The notes: generated by a model from the letters alone, not told the origin. A DNA stretch of 64,000 bases from Hymenobacter sp. BT559 (GCF_017571525.1 NZ_JAGETY010000009.1:124001-188000), one strand, 5' to 3'; numbered from the stretch's first letter, positions 45,549 to 54,238 are shown. Made by a program: numbers and translations.

Positions 45549-45926
45549 ATGAAAACGCAATTTGCAGCACCGCTTCGGGCGGCCGCCGTCCTGCTAGGCC
45601 TGGGCCTGGCCACTACCACCGCCCACGCGCAAACCACGGGCGGCAGCACCTCGGGCTCGACTACCATGGGCACTACCAGTGGCAGTACTTCGGGCACCGG
45701 CACCATGGGCACTAGCGGCACTACGTCGGGCACTATGGGCAGCACCAGCGGCAGCATGAGTACCTCAGGCTCGATGACCAGCGGCAGCACCACCTCGGGC
45801 CGGGGGCACAACAGCGGTACTACGTCGGGCGCGGGGCGCCGGGGCCGCCGCGGCACGAGCACTTCGGGTAGCACGTCGGGCTCGGGCAGCACTTCGGGCA
45901 CTAGCACGAGCGGCTCGAACCAGTAG
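45549..45926 (+). CDS. Ser/Gly/Thr-rich secreted protein
   Basis: A 125-residue protein with a signal peptide (cleavage at Ala-Gln near 28) and a mature part of repeated TSGS, GTMG and STSG units. One basic insert, RGHNSGTTSGAGRRGRRG, breaks the pattern near residue 90. It lies 50 bases after the lipoprotein gene and shares its composition. It lacks a lipobox, so it would be free in the periplasm or outside. The basic patch could bind an anionic polymer; this is speculation. Confidence 0.7.
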   Translation: MKTQFAAPLRAAAVLLGLGLATTTAHAQTTGGSTSGSTTMGTTSGSTSGTGTMGTSGTTSGTMGSTSGSMSTSGSMTSGSTTSGRGHNSGTTSGAGRRGRRGTSTSGSTSGSGSTSGTSTSGSNQ

Positions 45927-45954
45927 CAGCACCTATATCAGTAACATGAGGCAC

Positions 45955-45987
45955 AACGGCCGGCCGGTTTTCTGGCCGGCCGTTTTT
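45955..45987 (+). terminator. Intrinsic terminator
   Basis: AACGGCCGGCC pairs with GGCCGGCCGTT across a short loop and runs into TTTTTG. It closes the two-gene unit of low-complexity proteins. Confidence 0.75.
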
Positions 45988-46021
45988 GCCTTTTATCGCT
46001 TACCATCAATTAAGTTTACTT

Positions 46022-47536
46022 ATGCACAAGCTCTGGGCTGTGGTGCGGCGGCCTTTTGTACTCGACTTGCGGGCGCTGGCTCTGCTGCGCATAGGCACGG
46101 CGGCCTTGGTGCTGCTCGATTTGGGTATTCGCAGCACTGACCTGGAGGCGCACTACGCCAATATGGGCGTGCTGCCGGTGGCCACCCTCCTGGAACACGC
46201 CTGGACGCCCTACCAGTTTTCGCTGCACGCCGCCAGCGGGCTGTGGCAGGTGCAGGCGGTGCTATTTGGGCTGGCGGCGGGGCTAGCGGGGGCACTGCTG
46301 CTGGGCTACCACACGCGGCTGGCCACCGTAGCCTCGTGGGTGCTGCTGGTATCGGTGCAAAACCGCAATACACTCATTGGGCAGGGTGGCGACGACCTGC
46401 TGCGGATGCTGCTGTTCTGGGGCATTTTTTTGCCCTGGGGCCGGGTGTGGTCCTGGGATGCGCGCACGCGGCCCGCACCAGCCCGGCTCAACTATGCCAG
46501 CGCCGCCACCGTGGCCTACATAGTGCAGCTAGCTCTCGTGTACTGGTGCACGGCCCTGCTCAAAAGCGGGGCCGAATGGACCCACGATGGCACCGCGCTT
46601 TACTATGCACTCAGCCTCGACCAACTGCTGCTGCCCGGCGGGCGCCTGCTCTACCCCCACCCCGACCTGCTGCGCGCCCTCACGTTTGGTACCTGGTACG
46701 TGGAGCTGCTGCTGCCGTTTGCGCTGTTCATTCCGGTGGGGGTGCGCTGGTGGCGGCTGCTGGTGATAGGCGTGCTGTTCGGGTTTCACCTGGGCATCAG
46801 CCTTACGCTGTACGTAGGACTGTTTTTCATCATCAACCTGGTATCGGTGCTGGGTCTGCTGCCGCCCGTGGCCCTCAACTGGCTAGCCCCGCGCCTGCGG
46901 CCGCACATGGCGCGGGCCCAGCGCTGGCACGCCCGCCTGCCCGCATGGCAGTGGCCTTGGCGGCTGCATCTAGAGCGCACCCGGCCGGCCACGCCGGGCT
47001 GGCTCCAGCTTGGGCGCCAGGTGCGCGAGGCGGTGGTTTTCAGCCTACTGTTCTACGTGTGCTGGTGGAGCCTCGACGATGTAAAGCTGCTCCCCGCCGG
47101 CTGGATGACTGAGCCGACGCGCTGGGTCGGCTACCTGTTTCGGGTAGACCAGCATTGGGGCATGTTTGCGCCCACCGTTTTCAAAGACGATGGCTGGTAC
47201 GTGCTCGAAGGCACAACTACCACCGGCCGGGTCATCGACCTCAACCGCGGCGGCGCACCCGTCACGTATGCCAAGCCAGCCGCGGTGGTGGCCCTCTTCA
47301 AAAACGACCGCTGGCGCAAGTATTCCGAGAACTACCTGTTTGTTAACAATGCCTGGATGCGGCCCTACTACTGCAACTATCTGCTGCGCATCTGGCACGA
47401 AAACCCGGCGCACCCGCCGCTGCGCCGCCTGGCCGTGGTGTACATGAAAGAAGTGTCGCAGCCCGACTATCGGGTGCCGCCGGCTACCCACGAGCTGCTG
47501 TGCGACTGCGTACCAGCCGCCCCGGTTACGAAGTAG
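46022..47536 (+). CDS. HTTM-domain membrane protein (vitamin K-dependent carboxylase-like)
   Basis: The ATG at 46022 is preferred over a TTG at 45986. This is a 504-residue protein with about eight hydrophobic segments in the first 380 residues, in the HTTM layout: RPFVLDLRALALLRIGTAALVLLDLG at the start, SVQNRNTLIGQGGDDLLRMLLFWGIFLPWG and LVYWCTALLKSGAEW. The C-terminal 130 residues are soluble and include a WGMFAPTVFKDDGWYVL motif. HTTM proteins resemble the membrane part of gamma-glutamyl carboxylase, but bacterial members have no proven function. Confidence 0.85.
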   Translation: MHKLWAVVRRPFVLDLRALALLRIGTAALVLLDLGIRSTDLEAHYANMGVLPVATLLEHAWTPYQFSLHAASGLWQVQAVLFGLAAGLAGALLLGYHTRLATVASWVLLVSVQNRNTLIGQGGDDLLRMLLFWGIFLPWGRVWSWDARTRPAPARLNYASAATVAYIVQLALVYWCTALLKSGAEWTHDGTALYYALSLDQLLLPGGRLLYPHPDLLRALTFGTWYVELLLPFALFIPVGVRWWRLLVIGVLFGFHLGISLTLYVGLFFIINLVSVLGLLPPVALNWLAPRLRPHMARAQRWHARLPAWQWPWRLHLERTRPATPGWLQLGRQVREAVVFSLLFYVCWWSLDDVKLLPAGWMTEPTRWVGYLFRVDQHWGMFAPTVFKDDGWYVLEGTTTTGRVIDLNRGGAPVTYAKPAAVVALFKNDRWRKYSENYLFVNNAWMRPYYCNYLLRIWHENPAHPPLRRLAVVYMKEVSQPDYRVPPATHELLCDCVPAAPVTK

Positions 47537-47637
47537 GCACTTGCGCTGGTGTAGCGAAACAAGGGCTGGGGCACCGAAAAACGGGTTGGGCTACTTCCAG
47601 TGGCGGTAGCTGCGAGCCTTGAATGCCGCTAGCCCCG

Positions 47638-49338
47638 CTACTGCGGCAGCAGCACCGTGAAGGTAGAGCCCACTCCCAGCTCGCTCTCGACGGCAATGCG
47701 CCCACCGGCATTCTCCACCATCTTTTTCACCATAAACAGGCCGATGCCGCTGCCCTCCACGTGGCTATGCAGGCGCTCAAACAGGCCAAACAGCTTACGC
47801 TGGCCAGCCTCGCTGATACCCAGGCCATTGTCTTGCACCAGCAGGCGCACGTACCGGCCCTCGGGCCGCGCCCGCACGGCCACGCACGGCAGCCGGTCGG
47901 GGGCGCGGTACTTGAGGGCGTTGCTGAGCAGATTATACACGAGGCTACGCAGGTTCTTTTCCAGAAAATTTACCGCTACGTCGTCGGCCACCTCAAGGTC
48001 GAGCTGGGCACCGGTACTGCGTATCAGGGGGGCCAGGTCGAGGCACACATCGTGTACCATGGGGGCTAGCAGCACGGGGGCGCTGGGCAGGCCGTGCTCG
48101 CGGTGCAGCTTGGCCACGTCGCTGAGCTGCCCGATAGTGCGCTGAAAGCGCTCGACCGACTTGGTGAGCATGCCCAGAATGTCATTGACCGGCGGGCGCT
48201 GCCGGGCCTCGATGGGCAGCTCGTCGGTGAGCGCCCCTAGCAGGCCTTCGATATTGGTAATCGGGCCTTTGAGGTCGTGCGAGGCCGTGTAGATGAAGTT
48301 ATCGAGGTCTACGTTCACACGGGTCAGCTCCTCGTTATTGTCGCGCAGTAGGCGCTGGGCCTGGCTGATGCGCTCCTGGGCCAGCTTGTGCTCGTGAATA
48401 TCGGTGTAGGTGCCAATCCATTGCACTATTTCGCCCTGCTCATTGCGCGAAGGCAGCGCTCGGCCCAGCATCCAGCGATACTCCCCCTCGCTATTCAAGA
48501 TGCGGCACTCCAGTTCCAGAGACTCTTGGGTGGACAGGCTACGCTCCCAACTCTGCATACAGGCCGCAAAGTCGTCGGGGTGAATACGGTTGGCTATCTG
48601 CTCGGCCGTAATAGCCCGCTCGCCGACGTAGTCAAACCAACGGTGGTTGAGGTAAGTAGTTGTGCCCGTCGTGTCGGCCGTCCAGGCTATCTGCGGAATG
48701 CCTTCGAGCACGCGGTTTGCCTCGGCAGCGGTGCGCTCCACGGCCTGGCGGGCGGCCAGCTGGCGCACCAGCTCCTCGTTTTTACGGTCGAGCAGCTCAT
48801 TTTGCCTCACTACCACCGAGCGGATGGCCGAAATTTCCTTGCGTGCCGACATATCGGCCAGCAGCACAGCCAGCGTGGGTGTGCCGCTGAATGTGAGCAC
48901 ATTCATCGACACCGAAAAAGGGCGCAGGGCGCCATCGTTGCCATTTTGCAGCGGCAGCTCGCCACGGGCCTGGGTGTTCCAGCCCACTTGCCACAGCTCG
49001 GCCCAGTAAGCCCGGTACTTGGGCGGCACAAAATCGGTAAACGGCCGCCCTAGCAGCTCGCTCAGGTTGCAGCTTAGCGCGGCCGCCAGCGCGGCGTTGC
49101 AATACAGCACAATCCCATCGGCGCCCAGCAGCACGGCACCTTCGCTCATTTGCTCTACCAGGTGGCGGTAGCCGTGGTCGGCGCTTTCTAGGGTAAAGAT
49201 GCGTGGTCCATCGGCCCCCTGAATGGCCAGCGCATCGACCGCCCCCGTGCGCACGGCCACAATCAGCTCCTCGGCCTCGCGCAGGCGCTGGCGCAGCTCT
49301 TCGTTTTCCTGGGCCAGGGAAGAAGCAGTGGGAGTCAT
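47638..49338 (-). CDS. PAS-domain sensor histidine kinase of the kai operon
   Basis: A 566-residue soluble kinase with no membrane segment. A short coiled coil is followed by a first PAS domain (about 55-170), a second coiled coil, and a second PAS/PAC domain (about 205-325, ending WIGTYTDIHEHKLAQ). HisKA has the phospho-acceptor in YTASHDLKGPITNIEGLL, and the ATPase domain has NLLSNALKYR, DNGLGIS and GSGIGLFMVKKMVENAGG. It is the last gene of the kaiC-kaiB-kaiB operon, 24 bases after the second kaiB. It could play the output role that SasA has in cyanobacteria, but it lacks SasA's KaiB-like N-terminal domain. Confidence 0.9.
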   Translation of the reverse strand: MTPTASSLAQENEELRQRLREAEELIVAVRTGAVDALAIQGADGPRIFTLESADHGYRHLVEQMSEGAVLLGADGIVLYCNAALAAALSCNLSELLGRPFTDFVPPKYRAYWAELWQVGWNTQARGELPLQNGNDGALRPFSVSMNVLTFSGTPTLAVLLADMSARKEISAIRSVVVRQNELLDRKNEELVRQLAARQAVERTAAEANRVLEGIPQIAWTADTTGTTTYLNHRWFDYVGERAITAEQIANRIHPDDFAACMQSWERSLSTQESLELECRILNSEGEYRWMLGRALPSRNEQGEIVQWIGTYTDIHEHKLAQERISQAQRLLRDNNEELTRVNVDLDNFIYTASHDLKGPITNIEGLLGALTDELPIEARQRPPVNDILGMLTKSVERFQRTIGQLSDVAKLHREHGLPSAPVLLAPMVHDVCLDLAPLIRSTGAQLDLEVADDVAVNFLEKNLRSLVYNLLSNALKYRAPDRLPCVAVRARPEGRYVRLLVQDNGLGISEAGQRKLFGLFERLHSHVEGSGIGLFMVKKMVENAGGRIAVESELGVGSTFTVLLPQ

Positions 49339-49362
49339 GGGGCGGGTCTGGCTAGGGTTGTG

Positions 49363-49668
49363 CTAGCCGTCTAGTCCTAAAGTGGCTAATACGGTGGCGC
49401 GGTTCGAGAGGTCGCCGATGAGCTGGCGGCGCGGCAGCGGCTGCTGGCGCACCAGCGTCGGGGCGGCAATAATCTGCTCTTCCTTAGCTAGCTGCGGCTG
49501 CTGGTACATGTCAATAATACGCAGCACATAGCGTCCGGCCAAGTAGTGCTCGCAGATTTCCTTGATGTTGCGCACCGCCCGCGTCGAATTGGGGGTCGCG
49601 CCCGCTACGTATAGCCGGAGTTCGTAGAGCGGCTCGGTGGCGGCAGGGGGCGAATAGTCTGCTGCCAC
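49363..49668 (-). CDS. kaiB: KaiB-family protein, second copy
   Basis: A 101-residue KaiB-fold protein starting with GTG only 3 bases after the stop of the other kaiB. It contains YELRLYVAGATPNSTRAVRNIKEICE, then IIDMYQQPQLAKEEQIIAAPTLVR and the conserved LIGDLSN near the C-terminus. KaiB switches folds and binds KaiC in the cyanobacterial clock. This copy is shorter and less conserved after GDLSN than its neighbour, which suggests specialisation. Confidence 0.93.
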   Translation of the reverse strand: MAADYSPPAATEPLYELRLYVAGATPNSTRAVRNIKEICEHYLAGRYVLRIIDMYQQPQLAKEEQIIAAPTLVRQQPLPRRQLIGDLSNRATVLATLGLDG

Positions 49669-49671
49669 GGC

Positions 49672-50001
49672 CTAGCGGGACTGGGGGCGCAGGTCGAGCC
49701 CCACAATAACCCGCTCCTCGTTGGAGAGGTCGCCGATAACCTTACGAATAGGCTCGGGCACCTTGCGCACCACCGTCGGGATGGCCAGAATCTGGTCGCC
49801 CTCGGCTAGCTGCGGATGCTGCATCAAATCAATCACTTCGAGCTGGTAGCGGCCCGGCACGTGCTGCTCGCAGTAGCGGCGCAGGTTGGCCAGCGCCGCA
49901 ATCGACTTCGACGTTTGGCCGGCCACGTAGAGGCGCAGCTCCCAGGTTTCGCTGGCAAGTGGCTCGGTAGCACTGTTTATTTCTTCCCTCGCTTCCATCA
50001 T
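49672..50001 (-). CDS. kaiB: KaiB-family protein, first copy
   Basis: A 109-residue protein close to canonical KaiB: ELRLYVAGQTSKSIAALANL, VIDLMQHPQLAEGDQILAIPTVVRKVPEPIRKVIGDLSNEERVIVGLDL. The QLAE-to-IGDLS region, where KaiB changes fold, is fully conserved. Two Met codons are at the start. It lies 20 bases downstream of kaiC and 3 bases upstream of the second kaiB. Confidence 0.95.
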   Translation of the reverse strand: MMEAREEINSATEPLASETWELRLYVAGQTSKSIAALANLRRYCEQHVPGRYQLEVIDLMQHPQLAEGDQILAIPTVVRKVPEPIRKVIGDLSNEERVIVGLDLRPQSR

Positions 50002-50021
50002 AACTAACAGGCATACGGCGC

Positions 50022-51761
50022 CTAGGGCCGGGCGTTGGGCTGAGCGGTTAAATAATCGGAAGTCAGGCCCGTAGCCAGGGCCGAGCGACCGTCGCGCAGG
50101 GCCGCCTCGCGGGTGCTTTCCTCGTGGCTGATGTGGCGCAGCTCTTCCTCGACGGTTTCAAACTCGGTGCGCAGGTTGGCAATGGTGGCTTCGAGCACGC
50201 GGCGCTTGCGCTCGAGTTCGCGGTCGCGGCGGTCGGCCTCGTGCTGCTTCACCACGCGCTGGGCTTCTTCCTGAATGCGCTGGGTGAGGCGCCCGGCCCC
50301 CGTAATGATGCCCTCGGGCCCGATAATGACGTCGAGCAGCTGTATGCCGTGCTCGGTGACCAGAAACTCGCGCACCTGGTTGGAGTGCGACATGCCCCGG
50401 GCTTTCAGAATGCTGAGGCCCCGGTTGCGCTCGCCCACGCCTTCGAGGTCGCGCACCGAAATCCAGGTATCGACCAGCGACGACACGCCTTCCTCGGTGA
50501 GCTCGAGCTGCCCGTGCCGCCCACTGATAAGCGCCGTAAACAAGGCCGTAACGCCACTGATTTTCAAGAAGTCAATCATCCGCGTGAGCATGCTGCGCAC
50601 CTCGCTGAGCGAGCCCACCGCCACTAGGTTGCTGATGGGGTCAATGACCACGGCCTGGGGCCGATACTCGCCGATGGTTTTGTGCAGCGTCACGAGGTGG
50701 CGCTCCAGGCCGTTGAGCGTGGGGCGCGAGGCCTCGATATACAACAAGCCCTGCTCGACGTAGGGCTTGAGGTCGATGCCCACCGACAGCATATTGCGCA
50801 TGAGCTGGGCCGGCGATTCTTCGAAAGCGAAGTAGAGGCAGCGCTCGCCCCGCCGACACGTTTCGGCGGCAAACGAGGCCGCTAGGGTCGTTTTGGCGGT
50901 GCCGGCAGTGCCGGTGAGCAAGATGCTGCTGCCCCGGTACCAGCCCTTGCGCATAAACATTTCATCGAGCCCCGGCACGCCCGACGAGATAATCTCGTTC
51001 GATACCTTATGCTCGAGCTTAAGCGACGTAACGGGCAGCACCGAAATGCCATCTTCGCTGATGAGGTAGGGGTATTCGTTGGTGCCGTGGGTGCTGCCCC
51101 GGTACTTCACAATGCGCAGGCGGCGGGTAGTTATCTGGTCGATAACGCGGTTGTCGAGCAGAATCACGCAGTCCGACACGTACTCTTCCAGGCCTTGCCG
51201 GGTCAGTGTTCCTTCGCCACGCTCGGCCGTGATGACAGTCGTGACGCCCTTATCCTTAAGCCAGCGAAATAGCCGGCGGATTTCGGAGCGCAGCACCGCC
51301 TCATTGGGGAAACCTGAAAACAGCGCCTCAATAGTGTCGAGCACCACGCGCTTGGCCCCAATGCTGTCGATGGCATACCCTAGCCGGATAAACAGGCCGT
51401 CGAGGTCGTACTCGCCGGCCTCCTCAATCTCCGAGCGGTCGACGTGCACGTGGTCGACCCGCAATTTTTTATCGGTCTGCAACTGCTTGAGGTCGAAGCC
51501 CAGCGAGGCCACGTTGGCAGCCAGCTCGTCGGCCGTTTCCTCAAAGGTCATGAACACGCCCGGCTCGCCGTAGTGCTCAATGCCGCGCACCAAAAACTCA
51601 ATGGCCATCAATGTTTTGCCGCAGCCAGCGCTGCCGCACACCAGCGTAGGGCGGCCCAGCGGCAGGCCCCCTTCGGTTATTTCGTCGAGGCCATCAATGC
51701 CCGTGGGGGCCTTGGGCAGCTTGGGCAGGGTGGTAGCCGGCAAAGGCGTAGCTTGTTGCAT
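50022..51761 (-). CDS. kaiC: KaiC-family double-ATPase
   Basis: A 579-residue protein with two RecA-like domains. CI has Walker A GSAGCGKT (43-50) and the catalytic Glu pair FEE (74-75). CII has GTAGTAKT (284-291) and FEES (314-315). The cyanobacterial phosphosites Ser431/Thr432 align, with a constant offset of 4, to Ser427/Ser428 in LTEEGVSSLVDTW, so the Thr is a Ser here; Thr426 aligns to Thr422. A charged coiled-coil tail of roughly 70 residues extends past the usual KaiC end. No kaiA is present. It heads the kaiB-kaiB-kinase operon, whose products probably form a KaiBC timing or stress-signalling unit. Confidence 0.95.
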   Translation of the reverse strand: MQQATPLPATTLPKLPKAPTGIDGLDEITEGGLPLGRPTLVCGSAGCGKTLMAIEFLVRGIEHYGEPGVFMTFEETADELAANVASLGFDLKQLQTDKKLRVDHVHVDRSEIEEAGEYDLDGLFIRLGYAIDSIGAKRVVLDTIEALFSGFPNEAVLRSEIRRLFRWLKDKGVTTVITAERGEGTLTRQGLEEYVSDCVILLDNRVIDQITTRRLRIVKYRGSTHGTNEYPYLISEDGISVLPVTSLKLEHKVSNEIISSGVPGLDEMFMRKGWYRGSSILLTGTAGTAKTTLAASFAAETCRRGERCLYFAFEESPAQLMRNMLSVGIDLKPYVEQGLLYIEASRPTLNGLERHLVTLHKTIGEYRPQAVVIDPISNLVAVGSLSEVRSMLTRMIDFLKISGVTALFTALISGRHGQLELTEEGVSSLVDTWISVRDLEGVGERNRGLSILKARGMSHSNQVREFLVTEHGIQLLDVIIGPEGIITGAGRLTQRIQEEAQRVVKQHEADRRDRELERKRRVLEATIANLRTEFETVEEELRHISHEESTREAALRDGRSALATGLTSDYLTAQPNARP

Positions 51762-51827
51762 AAAAAGATAGTCGGCACAGAATTTCCCGGAAAGTTAAGG
51801 CCCCGGCGCGCGAAAAGATTGTCGCCG

Positions 51828-52439
51828 CTAGCGCTTCTTTTTTGAGCGCCGCGCCCGAATGGCAGCCAGGCGCTCGCGCTCGGCCTTGCGCACCTCGCGC
51901 TGCAGCAGGCGCTCGGGCAGCCGCGCCATGAGGCGCTCGCGCACGTACTGAGCTAGGTGCGAGAGCGGCACCGTGTGCGTAGTGCGCAGGTACTGGGCCA
52001 CTTCGCGCTGGCGCAGGGTGCTGGCCCCGGCCAGACCCCGTGCCAGCAGGTATTGCTTTATTTCCTCTACCCACAGCAGGCCGGCCAGCGGGGCGTGCTG
52101 CACGGTGGCATTGTAGCCGGCCGGGCGGTGCGGGCGCAGCTCGGCAGCCTCGGGGCTGGCTACAAGCACGCCCACCCACTCGGGCAGCTGAGGCAGCAGC
52201 TTGGGCAGGTGCTTTTCGGTGACTACGAACGTGACGAAGTCGTAAACCTCGGCGTAGCAGCGCAGCTGGTTTGCAACCCGCGCTAGGGTGTCGCCGTCGC
52301 CCTTCACCTCGTAGCCGTGCATGAAGTGCTCGGTGATATGCACCACATCGGCGCGGGTGCTGCCGGTGGGCAGCTCGTCTATATACACGCCGCCCAGCAG
52401 CAGGGGGTAAAGCCGGGCGCGAATGTCGGGGTCGTTCAT
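51828..52439 (-). CDS. sce7726-family protein, possible PD-(D/E)XK nuclease
   Basis: The start is placed at the ATG at 52439, 10 bases after a minus-strand -7 box. The 203-residue protein opens DPDIRARLYPLLLGG and contains STRADVVHITEHFMHGYEVKGDGDTLARVANQLRCYAEVYDFVTFVV. The Asp, then Glu-Val-Lys (ExK), then a helix with Gln fit the core of PD-(D/E)XK nucleases and the sce7726 family as I recall it. The C-terminus is very basic (RKAERERLAAIRARRSKKK), which suits nucleic-acid binding. It is divergent from the globin gene with a gap of only 52 bases. Confidence 0.75.
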   Translation of the reverse strand: MNDPDIRARLYPLLLGGVYIDELPTGSTRADVVHITEHFMHGYEVKGDGDTLARVANQLRCYAEVYDFVTFVVTEKHLPKLLPQLPEWVGVLVASPEAAELRPHRPAGYNATVQHAPLAGLLWVEEIKQYLLARGLAGASTLRQREVAQYLRTTHTVPLSHLAQYVRERLMARLPERLLQREVRKAERERLAAIRARRSKKKR

Positions 52440-52448
52440 TTGTACCTT

Positions 52449-52456
52449 CAAAAGTA
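52449..52456 (-). promoter_or_regulatory. -7 element of the sce7726-like gene
   Basis: On the minus strand this reads TACTTTTG. It ends 10 bases before the ATG at 52439, so the transcript would have almost no 5' leader. Confidence 0.45.
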
Positions 52457-52491
52457 AAACGGGCGGCCACAGGCGGCGCCCGCCCCGCCCC

Positions 52492-52884
52492 ATGCTCCCC
52501 GATATTACCACCGAAGCCGACATCAAGCTGCTCGTAGACAGTTTCTACGGGCGCGTGCTGGCCGACCCGCTGCTAGCCCCTGTTTTTACGGACGTTGCCA
52601 AAGTCGACTTCAGCCATCACCTGCCGCAGCTCTACGACTTCTGGAGCGGCATCTTGCTGGGCACCAACCGCTTTCGGGGCTTTCCCATGCGCAAGCACTT
52701 CCCGCTGCCTATTGGGCTGGCGCATTTCGAGCGCTGGCTAGGGCTGTTTCAGGAAACGCTGGCGGCGCACTTTGCCGGCCCCACCGCCGAGCTGGCCCGG
52801 CAGCAGGCGCTGCACATCGGGCGGGTGTTTGCCACCCGGCTAGGGCTGCTGCAGGCACCCAATGGAAATTTGTCTGTTTTGTAA
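52492..52884 (+). CDS. Truncated hemoglobin, group III-like
   Basis: A 130-residue globin-like protein. VDSFYGRVLADPLLAPVF marks the B/C region, YDFWSGILLGTNRFRGFPMRKH the E helix region, and LPIGLAHFERWLGLF carries the proximal His of helix F. This pattern is that of group III (trHbP) truncated globins. It is cytoplasmic and binds heme; its role in oxygen or nitric oxide handling is not known from sequence. The ATG at 52492 fits the fold start; the upstream in-frame extension overlaps the divergent promoter. Confidence 0.88.
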   Translation: MLPDITTEADIKLLVDSFYGRVLADPLLAPVFTDVAKVDFSHHLPQLYDFWSGILLGTNRFRGFPMRKHFPLPIGLAHFERWLGLFQETLAAHFAGPTAELARQQALHIGRVFATRLGLLQAPNGNLSVL

Positions 52885-52909
52885 CTACCCTTTTTTTACT
52901 TCCTTCTTT

Positions 52910-53392
52910 ATGGACTCCACTTCCCGCGCTGCCCTCGTGGCCGAGCTTATGGCGCTGCTGGCCGGCGGCAATGCCCACGCCACCTTCGAGCAGGCGTTGG
53001 CCGACCTGCCCGCGCCCCTGCGCAACGAGTTTGTGCCCGAGGTGCCCTACACCATCTGGCACGTGGTCGAGCACTTGCGCATTGCGCAGCACGACATTGT
53101 CGAGTTTACGCTGAACCCGCAGCACGTGTCGCCCGCGTGGCCCGCCGGCTACTGGCCCGCCCGAACGTCGGTAGTAGATGAGGCCGGCTGGCAGGCTGCG
53201 CTACTCGCCATTGCCCACGACCAGCAGCGGTTTATCGACCTGCTCAACGACCCGGCTACAGATTTCTTCGCCCCGCTAGCCCACGGCGATGGCCAGAACA
53301 TCCTCCGCGAGGCCCTGCTCATCGGCGACCACGCGGCTTACCATATTGGCGAGCTTGTTTTGCTGCGGCGCGTGCTAGGGGTCTGGCATTAA
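52910..53392 (+). CDS. DinB/YfiT-like four-helix protein
   Basis: A 160-residue protein with the DinB-like four-helix bundle. The metal-type His residues are in IWHVVEHLRIAQHDIVE and in GDHAAYHIGELVLLRRVLGVW. These correspond to the conserved His positions in DinB/YfiT families, which include thiol transferases. It lies 25 bases after the globin stop and is probably cotranscribed. Start at the ATG at 52910; an upstream Met would overlap the globin gene. Confidence 0.85.
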   Translation: MDSTSRAALVAELMALLAGGNAHATFEQALADLPAPLRNEFVPEVPYTIWHVVEHLRIAQHDIVEFTLNPQHVSPAWPAGYWPARTSVVDEAGWQAALLAIAHDQQRFIDLLNDPATDFFAPLAHGDGQNILREALLIGDHAAYHIGELVLLRRVLGVWH

Positions 53393-53511
53393 GCAGCACT
53401 GCTGGCGGGCAGCTGCGCAAGGCGCAAGCGGTATATAGTCGACCTACCGTGCAACGCTTTAGTAGCGGAAGGGTTCTGCTTCATATGCAGCCCCTTTCGA
53501 CCTATAATCTC

Positions 53512-54183
53512 ATGCCAGTGCCCCGCCTCCTGTGCAGCGCCCTTATTGTAGCTACTCCCCTAGCCACCCTGGCCCAAAGCACTAGCCCGCCGCCAGTATA
53601 TCGGTTCTACAGTGGCATGGCGGCATACGCCAGCACCACCCAAGCGGTGGGCGGCTACCACGGCAGTCGGTATAGTGTGCCCGTGCAGGCCACGCTGGGC
53701 TACCAGCTGCGGCCCCGGCTGGCAGTGCAAGTGGGCCTAGCCTATAGCAATGTCAAAAGCAACAACTCGTATACCAATAACTACGTCGATTCTAACGCTA
53801 ACTTAATCAGCTCTGTGACTACCAGTGACGACATGCGGCGCGTCTTCACTACTTCGCTGCTAGCTCGCTACACCATCACCCGGCAGGCCGCGCACCGGTT
53901 TCAGGTAGATGCGCTGGCTGGTCCCTCGTTCACCCATTCGGCTGGCCGCTCTACCTATTCTGAAACGGCCACCAGCCAGGGCAGCAGTAGCGCCTCGTAT
54001 TCTGACTATTCCTACAACTATAACGACTTGTTAATCAGCGCCGGGCCCAGCTTTCGCTACCGCTTTGGCAAGCACCTGGATGCCATGTACGATGTCCTCC
54101 TCAACGTGTCGCTCACCAACAGCATGAATGGAAGCACGGCCATGGCGCTAGGCTTGCGCTACCGCTTTGGCGGGCTCCGCTAG
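53512..54183 (+). CDS. Outer-membrane beta-barrel protein
   Basis: The start at 53512 gives a clean signal peptide (MPVPRLLCSALIVATPLATLAQS). The mature part has alternating strands rich in Tyr, Ser and Thr (YSNVKSNNSYTNNYVDSN, SAGPSFRYRFGKHLDAMYDVLLNVSL) and ends in Phe-Gly-Gly-Leu-Arg. This is the pattern of small porin-like barrels of Bacteroidota. An earlier Met at 53485 is possible. No ligand can be inferred. Confidence 0.8.
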   Translation: MPVPRLLCSALIVATPLATLAQSTSPPPVYRFYSGMAAYASTTQAVGGYHGSRYSVPVQATLGYQLRPRLAVQVGLAYSNVKSNNSYTNNYVDSNANLISSVTTSDDMRRVFTTSLLARYTITRQAAHRFQVDALAGPSFTHSAGRSTYSETATSQGSSSASYSDYSYNYNDLLISAGPSFRYRFGKHLDAMYDVLLNVSLTNSMNGSTAMALGLRYRFGGLR

Positions 54184-54238
54184 GGCCTCTACCATTTTCC
54201 TTTTTAGTAAAAACGGCTTTCCATTTTGAAAAAATAAC

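Noticed and set aside
50022..51761. RadA or DnaB-type ATPase instead of KaiC
   Set aside because: Two RecA domains each with Glu pairs, the phosphosite region and two kaiB genes directly downstream fit KaiC only.
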